Shown one piece after another: positions 47,905 to 59,800 of a stretch of 64,000 bases of DNA. Location: contig RMBW01000041.1 of NCBI GenBank assembly GCA_004009845.1, positions 186,001 through 250,000 on the forward strand. The letters are read 5' to 3'. Below the pieces are notes generated by a model. That model was not told the origin of the DNA, made no database searches, and saw only the letters and a program-made list of their open reading frames with translations. The translations under genes were made by a program, and so were the position numbers. This stretch comes from Davidsoniella eucalypti. Taxonomy: Eukaryota > Ascomycota > Sordariomycetes > Microascales > Ceratocystidaceae. Numbering within the stretch: position 1 is the first letter of the stretch; every line of letters starts with the position of its first letter.

Positions 47905-49746
47905 ATGGCTCCTCAAATCCCGAGTCAATATTACACTTCGTACTATGACGCCCAAGCCGCCAATATCTATTCTCACTTCGGAGGCAGATCCATCTCGAAA
48001 CCTGAAAAGCAAAAGAGACGGAATGCTAAGAAGAGCGAGAATGAGTGGAAGAAAATAGAGGGCTCTCTGAAGAGGCTGTATCCCATGATGACATTGAGCG
48101 AAGTTATGAGAAGCCTCGAATTCAACTTCAACTTCGAAGCAAGGTAAGACCGGACACAACGGACTGCTGAGCTCTGAAGACAGCCCGAACCTAGCTAACA
48201 TAATGCGTAAAGTAAACGCCAGTTCACCCATCGTTTGGAGAAGCTTGGCCTAGGCAAATACATCCAAAACACTATATACAAAGAGCTGGCAGTTGACCCG
48301 ACTCTACTAGTCAAGCAGTCTAAGCGCATGACCTTTCTCAGTGGCCTTTTCCTGCTCGGAGTTGGCGACAAACGGGCTGCCAGGGAGATATCTAACTCTA
48401 TAAGCGAGTTCATCCCAAGCACCAACGAGCAGCCCCGACCTACGTCGGAGATGATGTCATCGCTCGCGCCAACGGTGTATGGTACTGGCCAACTTGGTGT
48501 CAAGTCTTGCTATACCGACAGCACGTACCTCGGCAACAACATGTACTTCGACAACAACACTGGCACTGGCCGCGTCAGTATGGTCACCGAACCCCCGAAA
48601 AGCGTTAACTGTCTACGGGGCTACGGCATTGCCGTACAGAACCTGGCCGTGACCTTTGCCTTGGCGGCAACTCTTGACCGTCACTTTCTTCCAAAGGCAA
48701 AGCGACTGCTCGACGGCACTACAGACGCCACTGACAAGTTGAATGTTTGCACTCGACCTCTCCTCGAGACTGAAGACATGGACACCTCGACTCTGCACAA
48801 GGTTCTGTCAAATAAAGATATCTGCCAAAAGCCACCGACCGGAGAAACACACACCTACGGAACACTGGATCTAGTCACGTACCGCGCCTTGACGAGAGCC
48901 TTTGAGCAGTACAAAAGCCGAGAAAAAACACTGCCAGACACGTTGACAGACGTTGGGCACGAGTTTTTGGCTTGCCAGCCCATCGTCACTCGCGGGCCTG
49001 AGCCTGACAATAAGAAGGAGCCGCTGAAGGAACATGCCGGTCTTAAGAGAATCATCGAATGGTGCCACTGTAAACTTGCTAGGTTTACCCAGGCGCAGCC
49101 TTCTCCTAGCTACCCTGGTAGTACGCCATACCTAAGAAGCTTGCCTCTCCACCTATCCCAAGTTAGTCAGCCGGAAAGCTCTGCGGCCTGCCACCGTATT
49201 GCCGTGTACTGCTTCTTATGGCAAGAGTGGCTCAACGATAATGGCTCGGCTGTCATGAAAGAGGCGGGTGTCGGTGACCACGAAACGCAGCCCCAGGACA
49301 CACGTAGCGGCTCTTTTCCTCCTTCTGCTGCCGCGCCTGGTAACTATTCGCCCAAAAAGAAGGATGCGAGCAGCAAATGCCCCATCCAAAGCTCGACCAT
49401 CGACGACGCCATGTACGACTGGGCCCGTGGTAGCTACTACTTCATGGGCGTTCCCTTCTCCATCTTCCTCAGCATTGTGCTCGACATGTGCTTCGCGGCA
49501 GACCTGAATGGGACAAAGGTCGAACGTGCCGACGCCTTCAGCCAGGCAGAATTCGTTTTTCGAAACCTGGATGGCCGGAACTACATGGAGCTATGGGACT
49601 TCTTCTTGGAGATCTCGACCGGCAACATCCATCCCGAAGAAGTCCAAGACCAGAGCGACCAAGATCTCATTAAGAATGCTCTTGATGAGTTTACGAATAT
49701 GAACTTTCGACCCCACCCACAGTCGATGATGCCGTATAATAATTGA
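47905..49746 (+). CDS. Clr5-domain protein of unknown role
   Basis: Exons 47905-48143 and 48213-49746 (69-bp intron with a GCTAAC branch) encode 590 residues. Residues about 44-96, from ENEWKKIEGSLKRLYP through LSEVMRSLEFNFNFEASKRQF to HRLEKLGLGKY, match the Clr5 domain, a short helical module at the N-terminus of many fungal proteins; the intron falls inside it. The remainder has no domain I recognise: a basic segment before Clr5 (KQKRRNAKKSE) could be a nuclear signal, and the C-terminal half is predicted globular with a hydrophobic FMGVPFSIFLSIVLDMCF stretch. Clr5 proteins are often regulatory, named after a fission-yeast silencing factor, but a role here is not shown. The start is the only ATG that keeps the domain intact with good context (GCCATGG). 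Confidence 0.75.
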
Positions 49747-50808
49747 CCTTATAGCATGGGCTAAAGCGAGTCTTCCGTACAGCTGGAAAGATATTGGAAA
49801 AGGTAGTTTTAGCTTTTTATGGTACTTTCTACAAATACCCTTAGTGTGTTGATTGTTCTTGTTTTTTTGGTTTTTTTAATCTTACAAGCTTTGATTTTGA
49901 TATGGTATATTTGATATATACCTTGATTTTTGAATTTTACACTACTTTAATAAAGTCTTCTAAAAAAAAAAAGATTGAAAAATTATTGACTTGCCGTTGA
50001 TTTAAGTCAAGTTTGTGACTCGACAGATAAAGGAATTGTTCTTGGTTACCCGAAATAAAGTAGACTCTAATATAATCACGCTGACATGCAAACCCTAAGA
50101 TGAGACAAGACAAACATTGTTTCATAAATTAGGTTCCTTCTTTTTTGAGAACTACATGTACTTAACTAGGTGTTGTGCTACTGAAAGGGATGGAGGCCAG
50201 AATTTATAACACATTGATGACCATCTTATCTTTAGCTGTGACCTTTTTTGTATATCATATGAAGGGTAAAAGGAACAACAACAAGGCTGTCATCAATACT
50301 CAGTTCCATAAGGCACTCATTGCAGGCTTCGCCCAACAGCCTGTATAAAACGGGGTAGATCGATGAGTCTTATGGGAGACTAACATCCAATCGTTAGACC
50401 ACGTGTATAGGGAGGCCGCCAGGCAAGATTCCATACACACTACGAACTTCATTGATACTAGCCTGACCACCCTAAGCGGAACAGAACTGTCTATTTCTCT
50501 ACACTTGACTACATCGAAGATAACATCCATGACGTCATAGGTGAAACAAGCAACTGGCGGTGTTAGTTGTGCCAAAAGGGAACAAAAGCCAAACCTGCAC
50601 ATGCTCTCTGCTGGACTAACAGAATTGGAAACGTGAAAAATGTGTGAAAATGATATAAAATTAGAATTGAAAAACCAAAAGAAAACTGTAGAAATGAAAT
50701 ACAAAGATGAAAATACACCAAAAAAGAAAATAGAAAAAAAATCCAGATATCAACAACATCGACCACGCAACCATTCCTTCTTACTTCCCCCCCTTCCAAG
50801 TTTTCATT
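49747..50808. other. Intergenic region between convergent Clr5 gene and dynein
   Basis: 1.06 kb of shared 3' flank, with A/T homopolymers near 49960 and 50700. It contains a second TGACGTCA at 50530-50537 and an AAACCCTAA word at 50090-50098. No coding sequence recognised. Confidence 0.6.
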
Positions 50809-53800
50809 TTACTCCTCAGCCATAAGCTGTTCACTCTCATCCAACCGATCCGTGACCTTACGTACCTTTTCAATCAAATCTCTACCTAGACCAACAAGCA
50901 GTAGTTTCTCGGCATTAGCTGGTAGACCCAAGTAGGTAGGGGGCTCTCTTCCAGGTAGAGCATTGATCCATTCGTTGAAGTCCTTGACAGCATTGCCCTC
51001 GGGCACTGCTAGTGTGTCGATTAGACAATGGTTGATTTCATAGGCAGCAGGAGTCATGAAGCGTTGCACAAGATCGGTGAGCACTTCGTAGTCCGATTCA
51101 TCATCGATCTTGCCACCGTAGGTCTGCACGATAAGGTAGTGTAAAATGGGCCATGGGATGTTCTGCGGAGCGATGTTGGTACGTGACTGAGCGACAGTGT
51201 CGATCCAGCTATCAACGATGAAAGCAGAGCATTCATACTATAGCGAGTAAACAAAATATAGTTAGTAATCTTAGTATGCAGGGTGATAAGAGGAGCAAAA
51301 ACTTACATCACTGTCATTGAACTCCCACATAGCCTTCCAACCCAGAACGGGCGCATAGCGTAGTCTTTCCTGCACAACGGCGTGCAAGAAGGAGACCAAA
51401 AGATACAAGCGGCCTCTCTCGACCGGGCTCTTTGCGGCACGAGTAGCTAGCGACGCCATAGAGTCCTTCATGTTGGCCCTAATACCGGCCGGCTGCTCGT
51501 ACATAAGCACGCGCGAAGCACGGAGTAGGTTGACGGGAATCTTGAGTGAGCTCTCCATACTGAGGAAGAGACGGAAGTTGGCGTTGGGGTTGAGACTCTC
51601 CATGCGCTTCTCCAGACTCTGTAGCCAGGTGGGCGCCAGATGGACGTTCTTGACTAGGACCCAAGAGCCCGTTTGGGCAGCGCCGGCAATGGCCTTGTCG
51701 GCCGAAGCCAGACCCTCGTTGGAACCCATAGCTATGTTGGTGCACTTGGTGTTGGAGCGGGCAACTAGGGAATCGACCTTGTAGGAAGCATCGAAGCCGA
51801 GAGATGACACCAGCGAAATAGGACGAGTAGCCGAAACCTGGGCCACTGTGTCGGCGAGGTCATCGACGATGTCGAAGAGGCCGGCACCGAAGACGGCCGA
51901 GGCAAAGCGTTGCGCAGCAGGGACGAAGCGATCGAGGCGGCACAGCTTGACCAGCAGCAGAGCGAGAAGGGCCTTGTCGGCGTCGTTGTCCTTCGCAGTG
52001 AGCAGGGCAGCAGGCACGTTGTTCTCGGCTTCTTCTTCGAGAAAGAAGGCCTCCCACTGGTCGGCAGGGATGCCCTCTAGACGGTCCTTGAAGACAGGCA
52101 GACGCTGGGCGCGAGCAATGACTTCGGCGCGCGACTCCTCGGAGGCGGCACTGAGATCCTGGCCCGGCTCACGAGGGCTGAGGACCTCGTCGAGGACAGC
52201 CTTGTCGAGGGTGTAGGGCGAGGCCTGCGCAAGCAGCATGGCCAGAGTGATGCGGTCCCTTTGGAGCAGACCCAGAGCTGTGCGGCGGAAGGTATTGACG
52301 AAGAGGTCCTTGACGATGATGTCGCGACGGGCGTCGTGATCGGCCACACCCTTGAGGTTCGGGTTGTTGTGCAGCACGCCGTGGAAGATATCGAGGAAGT
52401 ACTGCAGCGAGAACTGGTAGAAGTGGTTGAGGTAGTGCAGCTGCTCGAGCACGGCGAAGACGGCGGAGCACGAGCGGGCAATGATGCTGTACTGGCGCGT
52501 GATCTGATCGACGTCGGCCATGACGCCCTCCGTGGCCTTCATCTTCTCGGAAATGTCGGCGGCCTCGGTCTTGAGGGTCTCGAGGGTCTCGATGACGTTG
52601 TCGTCGTCGAGAATGTTGCCACGAGACTCGTTGAGAGCCTGGAGCAGACGCTTCTCGAGCTGGCGCAGGTGGATCTTGAACTCACCCTGCAGCTTGATGA
52701 GGTTGCTGCGGCGCTCGTCGACATCGGGCCGCTCGCACTTGAGGGCTTCGTTGAGCGACTGGGTCTGCAGCGAGCTCTGGGTGACGGTGAAGTTGACAAA
52801 GGTAGTGCGGGAGCAGATGTCGGGCGCGAAGGAGGCTGAGGGATCCCGAGTAGACAGATACAGGCGGAAGGCAGGCGAGAAATCGATCTGCTGGCGGCCA
52901 AGCTGGATGAGCACACGACCGCCGGTCCTCTGGTACTCCTTGTTGAGCACGTGGTTGAGCATGGGGTCGAGATACTCGGCGTCCTGGATCAGGATGGGGT
53001 TGCCGAAACGCAGCGAACTCTCAAGCTGCTTGGGGAACGAGTCGTCGAGGAACGAGGTGACCGTCAGACGGCGGTCTTTGCACTCGCGCTGCAGGAACTC
53101 GGTGACGCGGCCAGAGGGGTCGACAATCAGCGGGTAGCGGTTGAAGCGCTTGAGGATGATGGCGTTCTCGGTGCACAGATCGTCGACGGGCAGGGCGTTG
53201 TGCTGCCAGCCCAGGCGCTCGTCGGCCGTCGACAGATACTCGGTCACGGGGTTGTGCGGCTTGACCTTGACGCCAGACAGGTGGAGCTGGCCCAGCCAGT
53301 CGTCCAGCATGGCGCGACGGAAGGTCTGGTCGTACAGACCACCGTAGGCCAGGAAGGCCGCGGCTACGAGGACGTCACCGACGAGGGTGCTGATCTGCGT
53401 CTCGAACGACTTGCTGCCAGAGTCCCAACGCTCACGTTCCGACGCCAGACTGTCGAGCAGCTTGACACTGCGGTTGACCTTGAACTCGACGCGGCCCATC
53501 TCGGCCTTGATAGCCTCGGTCTCGGCGATAAGCGCCGCATACTCGGTCTTGTACGTCGCGATGCGGCTCTCCAGCGACTGGATCGTGTTCATGACGGCCT
53601 GAGCCTCGGCTCTCGTCTGCAGTGCCTGCTCCTCGAGCTGCCCGACCTCCTCGCGAAGAGGGCCGACGCGGTCCAGGATCTCCGAGTAGTTGACCTGCGC
53701 GGTGACCCATTGCACCAGCGGTCCGCAGGCCTTGGAAGCACGGTTGACCTTCTCGAAAGTGAAATCGGGGATGCTCAGGAAGTCGTTGCGCATCTTGGTC

Positions 53801-56800
53801 CGCAGCGGCCGCGTCATCTGCTTCTCGTTGTTGAAGTTGACGATGCTGGCGATGAAGTCGTCGCGACGCACGATCGACTGCACAGTCTTCCAGTCGTTGA
53901 CGCGGTGGCCCAGCAGCGTGCAGACCGAGTCCAGAGCCAACCGTACACCCTGGGGGGGCGAACCCATGGACCGGACCTCTGTGAGGTGCTGACGCTTGAT
54001 GTTGCTAACACTGGCCTTGGCCTCCTCGACAGCCGGCTCGGCTCGTGCCAAGTCGTCCAGTACCACCTGTCTCCGCGTGGCCACCTCGGCCTCCTGGATC
54101 TCGAGCGCCGCCTGGATCTCCAGAGACGCCGTCTTGCGTGTCTCGGCTTCCTGCTGATCCGCCAGCATGCGCTTCAGCTTCTCGTCAGCCTCAGCGCCCT
54201 TGCGGTCCAGTTGCGCCTTCTTGTCTGCCAGACTGACACGCAGATCGCGCACCTTTTCGACCGTGTCCTTGAGCTTTTCCAGACCGGCGTTCAGGTGGCG
54301 TTGCTGCTCCTCCAGGTCGTCGCGCTTCTCGCGGTACAGCTTGACGTACTGCGCCACAAAGTCGAGGAAGTGTCGCGGCGTCAGGAACGTCACCTTGCCC
54401 TGTTGCTTGAGCAGGCGGGCGTTGAAGCGCTGCAGCGAGTAGTGCATGTACACCATGCTGTTGACGACCGTCTCACGGTGCGACGGCGGCAGCTGTAGTC
54501 CGCGGTAAGCCACTGGGATCGTGTCGGGTGCCGCAAAGTTGGCCAGGTCCAGGTCGATCGACGTCGTCAGCTCGTGGCCCACCTGGAATAGCGCCTGATC
54601 AGACCAGTCGCCGAACCAGTTAAGCACGCAACGGTTGAACAGCGCAGGGGACGTCGCCGCCTTGGACGAGAGTCCGTCTTCGCCTGGAGGGTTCATCGTG
54701 AAGACCACGTGCAGGTTCTTGACGATCTGCTGCGTGAACCACTTGTGCAGCTCTTCGGGGGAGTCGAGATGCAGGTTCTGCTTCTGGGCGCCTTCCTTGC
54801 AGGCCGTCATCAGGGCTGCGTAGTCGTCGCCCTCGAAGAGACCGGGCACTTCAGCGTTGGCTAGGAGCGTGTTCATACGCTCCAGGAAGCCAGAGTCCAG
54901 AACGTTGGACTCGTCCATGATGAAACACATCTTCTCGCCCTTGCAGCCACAGCGGCGCAGGACATCGCGTAGATCGTCGTCAAAGTCCTCCGACGTGTAC
55001 TTGCCGTGGACCTTGATCTGGAACACCTTGAGACCGTTCATCCACGCAACAAAACGCGATAGAGTCGTCTTTCCACTACCAGACACACCAATCAGGATCA
55101 GATGTCCCTGGGGCTGTCGGAACACTCTGTCGATGCGAAGCACGTGTTCAAGAACATCGTTAAATAGAATCAGCGGCACGTCGACTTCTTCCTCGCAGAA
55201 CGTCTTGAGACGCGCCTTGACAAACTCACGCAGTTGCTCGCGGTCGACAGGCACGTAGTTCTTGGACAGCCAGTTCGAAAACAGAATCGGGCCGCCCAGC
55301 GCCTTTTCCTCGTCCATGTTGGCAAAGTGCGTAGTAGCAATGCGGTGCACTGCTTCGTCTGTCCACTGGCGCTCGTCCTCTCCGACCAGACGGTCCTGGA
55401 ACAGACGCAGGGCTTCGTGGGCCCAGATACGCACCAGCCCTTCAAGAGACAGAGTCTCTAGCGGCCGGATGGCCTCGTAGATACCGCGGACCCAGCGTGT
55501 CAACTCACGAGGCGAGTAGACGTAGTGAGGCTGCATCTGCGGCGTGAACCGCTGCTGTGACTCCAGGTAGAACGTCACCATAGCCTGTGTCAGGGGCTCG
55601 GCATAGCCACGCAGCATAGGGATCATCTTGAGCACGGCAGAGCTGAAAGTACCGTAGATCTGCACCAGCGACAGCTCGCCAGGGTAATCGACCATGACCA
55701 GCGGAGCATGACGTAGGAAACGATCGCCCAGAGGGGTACGTCCGGAATCTGTCGGCGGGTTACAGGCTCCAACAAACTGGATGCGATCTAGAGTGACCCA
55801 AGACTTGTCCGAAGTGCGCCAGAAACCGTTCTGTTCCACCATCTGGCGCAGGAACGTAATGGCCCGCTGAGTGCCGTACTTGTCCGGTGCCGGCAGGTTA
55901 ATTTCGTCGCAGAAGACGACCAGCCAGCGCCCAATTTGCCGGGGCGACAGCAGAACACCGCTGAGCGTCTTCTTGTACTCGCAATGCTGCTCGAACGTCT
56001 TGATCAGCAGATCCGGAGTCGTGGCGCTCGAGAAGTTGAGGCCGACGACCTCCATGTTGGGCAACTTGCGCAGAGCACTGAAGAGCGTCATCGTCTTACC
56101 CGAACCGGGAGGACCGCACAGAAGAAGCGGCTTATGGTCAGCCAGCCACGAGTACAGCACGTCTTCGTGTCTAATAGTGTCCAGAGTTGGGATGACAACG
56201 TCCGTCTGCGTGATAGAGTGTGTATTGACTTCGATCGTCGGCACCTGTTGTTGCCACGGCGTCCACTCGGCCTGGGGCAGGCTCACATCGTAGTCGATCA
56301 AAGAGCTGCTGCCGTCCAGCGGTGCGTCTCCAAAGTCAGCAAAGCTGGTAAGCTTGTCACCAAACGCCTTGCGGTCCAGCAGTGGGCAGTCACCCGTGAA
56401 CGACCAAACCAGCGCGAGCAACAGCTTCTTGGAAACAAAGCCTTCCATCTGCTCGTCCTCCATGGGGAAATCCGAGTGATGTCCGTTGTACTCGATGATG
56501 TCACGCACAGTCTTGTTCAATAGCGAGAACAGAGTAGTCAGAACACGCGCGACCGTGAAGTCCATGATATGGCGGTAACCGCCCGTCTCGGCCTCTTTGA
56601 GAGCGTGGTGGATGAAGTCTCCCGAGGTCAGGTAGCCTTGCAGGAGGTCGGCCACCTGGCTTTGCGTTGCCAGAGTCTTAGCCGCGTTCTGGCCAGTGCC
56701 AACAACGTCTTCGTCGAGGTCTTCAAAGGCCACAGACCGCACGCCATCGAGATAGTGAGTAACCAGCATACCGGGAGACACAATGTCCTCGCTAAACCAC

Positions 56801-59800
56801 ACCATACCGCAACGAGACACAGTAGCCAGAGTAGCATACTTGAGTGTCTCAACCTCGAACATGATGCGCACATTCGGCGGCAGACTGAGACGCTCACCAT
56901 TGGGCAGCGTTAGAAGCTTGTTGTCATCGAGCACACTGTTCAAGTTTTCAACCCACTCAGGGTCGACATCGCCGTCGAAGACAATCCAGTGGCGCTTGGA
57001 GTCCTCGCCTCTCAGGTTGTCGACAATCTTGCGTAGAATGCTGGTAAATAGACCGTCAGTCCATTCACGCGTAGTCGAGTCAAGATTGCCGTATAGGGCC
57101 TCCTTGGACATAACCTTGGAGTCGATGATATGCGAGAGACCTTCGACGCCCTCGACCTTTTGCAGAGCGTCCAAGAGAAGCTTCCAGGCAGCAGACTTCC
57201 CGCTACCAGAGTTACCAACCATCATCACACCATGGTGGATGTTGTGGATCTGGTACAGCTGCAGGATCTTGACCATCCACGAGTCTGTCACAACAAGGTT
57301 GCGTTCCTTGGCGAGCGTACGGATGGCAGTCTCCAGCTTGTCGAGGTTGGCCGGTACATAGTTGATACCGGGGAAGCAGACCGCCTCGATGTCAGCCATA
57401 ATCTCGACATCGTCCTTGATCAGCTTGGGTGCAATAGTCTCGCGCACACTCTGGACGATAATCTCCGGCTCAAACGTTTCTGTCAGCTCTTCGGGAACCT
57501 CGCGAGCAAGGAGACGGGCGCGCTTTAAGCCACCTGAGCTAACCAGGACACTCTTGAGCGCACGTAGGCCAAAATCGTAGTGGGCTTGCTTCGAGAGCTT
57601 TGCAGCGCACTGGTCAAAGAACGGCACAGTTTGCTTCGATAGGGACTTAGCCTGGTTGAAACCCTGTGAGTACAACATGACCTCGGCAATCAGCTCTTTA
57701 TCGGGCTTCGACATGGCCACACTACGGAACAGCTTCTTCAAGTTGTCGGGCAGGTTGGAACGGCCGGCATAGCCAGGGTTCATCGTGATGAAGATGCCAG
57801 TGTTGGCATTAACATGCAGCTGGCGACCCACCAGTTCGATCTGTGCTTTGTCGTCGGTGACGCCCTGCTTGAGACCCAGCTGGATGTTCTGAATCTGTTG
57901 TGAAACAGCAGACAGGATACGCTCCTCCAGACGGTTGAACTCATCGAAACAACCCCAAGCACCGACTTGACAGATACCGAGGAAGATACGGCCCATGGCC
58001 TGGAAATCAAAGGTATCGTCGCAGCAGAACACCAGCGTAAAGCGGCCCAGCTGCAGACCCAGAGCCTTGACGGACTCGGTCTTTCCGGTACCGGCTGGAC
58101 CGTAGGGCGAACCACCAAGTTGCTGGCATAGCGCCTGGGTAAGGGTTCCGAAACAGCGGTCGGTAAGAGGTGTACGGACCAGACGATCAGGCACACCAAG
58201 ATACTCGAAGCCGTAGCTCAGCGAAGCATTGGCCATCTTGACCTTCAGCCGCTGTGGAAACTCGCCCTGGGCAGTGTATACGAAGCGCATCTGCAGCAAC
58301 CACAGGTGGTGCTTCTCGCTGTTAGCACCCTCCTTGATCATCTTTTCGATGGCATCGCGCTGGTGGACACACTCGGTAATCAGCTGTTCGCATTTCTTGC
58401 GCATGATAGGCTCAAGATCGCCAAGAACAGTGTTAGCAAGGTGACGCAGGATCTCAACCTCGCGCTCAAAGAGCTTAGGAAGAGCACTACCGCCAGCAGC
58501 AAGGGCCTTTTCAACGACCGAGGTCCATACGGACTGCGTACCAATGACGCCAATCTGCGAAGGGAAGGTCTCGATGTACTGGTTCAGAGCCTCGCTATCA
58601 AGCTGCTCGGCCTCGAAAAGTGGCATGTAGATATCGTAGGCCTCGGCTAGAAGCTCGGCAAGGGTAGCCTTCATACCGTACTCGAGAAGTTGCAGCCAAT
58701 CGTTGATCTTCGGCGTCTTAGCGAGTGAGATCTCCTTCTTGAGCTTGACAACTTCGCCCTCCTTGGAGGTGAAGCCGGAAATAATCGAGTTATCATCTAA
58801 AACTAGGCCAGAGATACCGGCAAACATCTTCTTGAAGTGCTTGGCAATACGGATAGTATCATTGCTGTTACCAATCATCTCCAGCAGATCTTCGTCACCG
58901 ACAAAGTAGAAACGGGGGAACGAAACACGCTCCTTTTCCAGGTACTCACCAAGAGCCTTCTGGATCTTGTTGAGGAGCTCAGCCAGACGCTCCAGTGACT
59001 TCTGAACATTGGGGATGACAAGAACCTCGAGAACATAAGGCTGCTTGTAGACACGCTTCATCACGGACAGGAACTCACTGTTGATGTTCTGGAACCGACC
59101 AGACTCGATGGGAAGCAGGTGCTTGATATCGGCGTTGCCGGTGAAGACACCCTCCAAGTAAATCCATTGGCGCTGTACATCAATCCAGACGTCAAAGAGG
59201 ACATGGACACGGTTGAGCTTGTCTTCCCAACCAGAGGCCTCTTCTTCAAATTCCTTGTAGTATGGCGAATGCTTCATGGCCTGCAGAGAGTTGAGGTTTT
59301 CACTGCACTTGGCGAACAGATCATCCCAACCACGGATAAGGCGGCACTTGGTCTGGTAGTTGACCAGGTCGAGGGCGTAGTTGGACCATGTCTCACGAAC
59401 TTGCTTGAGGAACTCTTCCAGAGCCATTTCACCCTGGGCTTGGGCGATGATGTCTTTGACGATGATCTCTGTAGCAACAAGGTTGAGATCCCAGACATCA
59501 CCCAGAGTCATAGAAACAGGGGAGTAACGCTTGCCGGGCTTGATCTGCTTGTAGATCTTAGTCCAGTGACGGTCACGAATGGCATCCGACTTCAGGTCAC
59601 CCAATAGCGAATTGACCTTTAGCAGACCCTTGAGGATGGTCTGGACGTGCTCAAAGGCGGCGTATTGGCGCATACGGGCTGGCATCTCCTTGGTACTCTT
59701 GATGAGCTCGTCGATCTTGGTACGTATCTTGCGAGGTTGTACGGCTGTCCACAGAGTCTCGCGAGTCTCGTTAAGGGAGCTCCAAATAGTAGACAGGTTC

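Noticed and set aside
52951..54498. 515-codon open frame opposite dynein
   Set aside because: It mirrors GC-ending codons of the dynein exon, has low-complexity Leu/Val/Gln/Asp content and no domain; an antisense shadow.
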